From Prevotella sp. (GTDB lineage: Bacteria; Bacteroidota; Bacteroidia; Bacteroidales; Bacteroidaceae): a DNA stretch of 6,740 nt. Below, in pieces: positions 6,315 to 6,740 of the stretch (position 1 is the stretch's first letter; the number at the start of each line of letters is the position of its first letter). The stretch is taken from NCBI GenBank assembly GCA_017424205.1, contig JAFPAS010000119.1:1-6740 (forward strand), in the 5' to 3' direction. The translations under genes and the position numbers were made by a program. The notes under the pieces are model-generated. The model did no database searches. It was not told the DNA's origin and saw only the letters and a list, made by a program, of their open reading frames with translations.

Positions 6315-6740
6315 ATGTCTGGATTATATTTTCATTTCCCCTTCTGCAAGTCACGCTGCATATACTGCGCATTCTACTCCACCACACAGCATGCTCTGCA
6401 ACAGCATTACTGCAATGCAATGGTGGCAGAACTTGATGCTCGCCTCACATCATGCTACTCTCCGCCATACACCATATATTTCGGAGGCGGCACACCATCG
6501 TCACTCAGTACTGAAGCACTCGATATCGTTGTCGATGCCGTACTCAGACACTTACCCCAGGAGGAGATAACAGAATGGACCATCGAATGCAATCCCGACG
6601 ACATCACAGAGGATTTTGCAGCATGGATAGCGTCATCGCCCATCAACCGTGTGAGCATCGGCATACAGACTTTCAACGACACACGCCTTCGCTGGGCACG
6701 ACGCAGGCATACTGCTGAGCAAGCCGTCACTGCGGTAAAA
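6315..6740 (+). CDS. hemW: HemW-family radical SAM protein, 5' part (heme chaperone / HemN-like)
   Basis: An open frame of 142 codons runs from ATG 6315 to the window edge; the family is usually about 370-400 residues, so roughly 60% is missing. The N-terminus GLYFHFPFCKSRCIYCAFYS carries the radical SAM motif Cys11-x3-Cys15-x2-Cys18, which binds a 4Fe-4S cluster and S-adenosylmethionine. GGGTPS (57-62), TIECNPD (89-95), RVSIGIQTFND (112-122) and RRRHTAEQA follow in the usual HemW order. HemW inserts or carries heme in the cytoplasm or at the membrane; it was formerly annotated as oxygen-independent coproporphyrinogen III oxidase. True HemN has a fourth Cys (CxC) directly after the motif; here the residues are Ala-Phe, which favours HemW. 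Most relatives have Asp at the Ala19 position. The start is fixed by the conserved N-terminus and has an A/T-rich leader with no Shine-Dalgarno sequence. It may be transcribed with the upstream genes or from its own promoter in the repeat region. Confidence 0.92.
   Translation, partial: MSGLYFHFPFCKSRCIYCAFYSTTQHALQQHYCNAMVAELDARLTSCYSPPYTIYFGGGTPSSLSTEALDIVVDAVLRHLPQEEITEWTIECNPDDITEDFAAWIASSPINRVSIGIQTFNDTRLRWARRRHTAEQAVTAVK

Noticed and set aside
6274..6570. Plus-strand open frame overlapping the hemW start in another frame
   Set aside because: The hemW frame at 6315 carries the radical SAM motif and several conserved blocks, so the other frame cannot be the gene.

Overview
The window looks like ordinary chromosomal DNA from a member of the Bacteroidales, most likely Prevotella-like. 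The clues are promoter elements of the Bacteroidetes type (TAnnTTTG -7 boxes), A/T-rich gene leaders without Shine-Dalgarno sequences, two lipoproteins with a Ser-Cys lipobox followed by acidic residues, and a clostripain-type (C11) peptidase of a kind common in gut Bacteroidales. The genus is an inference, because no rRNA or other marker gene is present.

Left part (1-1383, minus strand): a two-gene unit reads leftwards. mazG, a tandem-domain nucleoside triphosphate pyrophosphohydrolase, is followed after 10 bases by a small lipoprotein with a lipocalin-like motif, which is cut by the window edge. The 109-base gap between mazG and valS is a divergent promoter region. It holds two outward-facing -7 elements sharing TGTAnTTTTGCAC and a perfect 16-bp palindrome.

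Centre (1384-4162, plus strand): valS, a full-length valyl-tRNA synthetase of 906 residues with intact HMGH and KMSKS signatures, editing domain and C-terminal coiled coil. It is closed by a strong intrinsic terminator.

Right part (4221-6740, plus strand): a C11 cysteine peptidase lipoprotein with an apparent His144/Cys197 dyad comes first. After 56 bases it is followed by a stand-alone homologue of the B12-dependent methionine synthase reactivation domain, with a small C-terminal cysteine cluster. A 187-base intergenic region then carries two arrays of TTAA spaced every 7 bases, each followed by TTGTCGTTA. The 5' part of hemW (radical-SAM heme chaperone family) runs off the right edge.

Functionally this is mostly housekeeping: nucleotide-pool cleaning, translation, methionine/cobalamin metabolism and heme handling, plus two envelope lipoproteins. 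I found no defence system, mobile element, CRISPR array, tRNA or rRNA. The points most worth a second look are the heptad-phased repeat upstream of hemW, the stand-alone reactivation domain with its Cys tail, and the symmetric mazG/valS promoter region.
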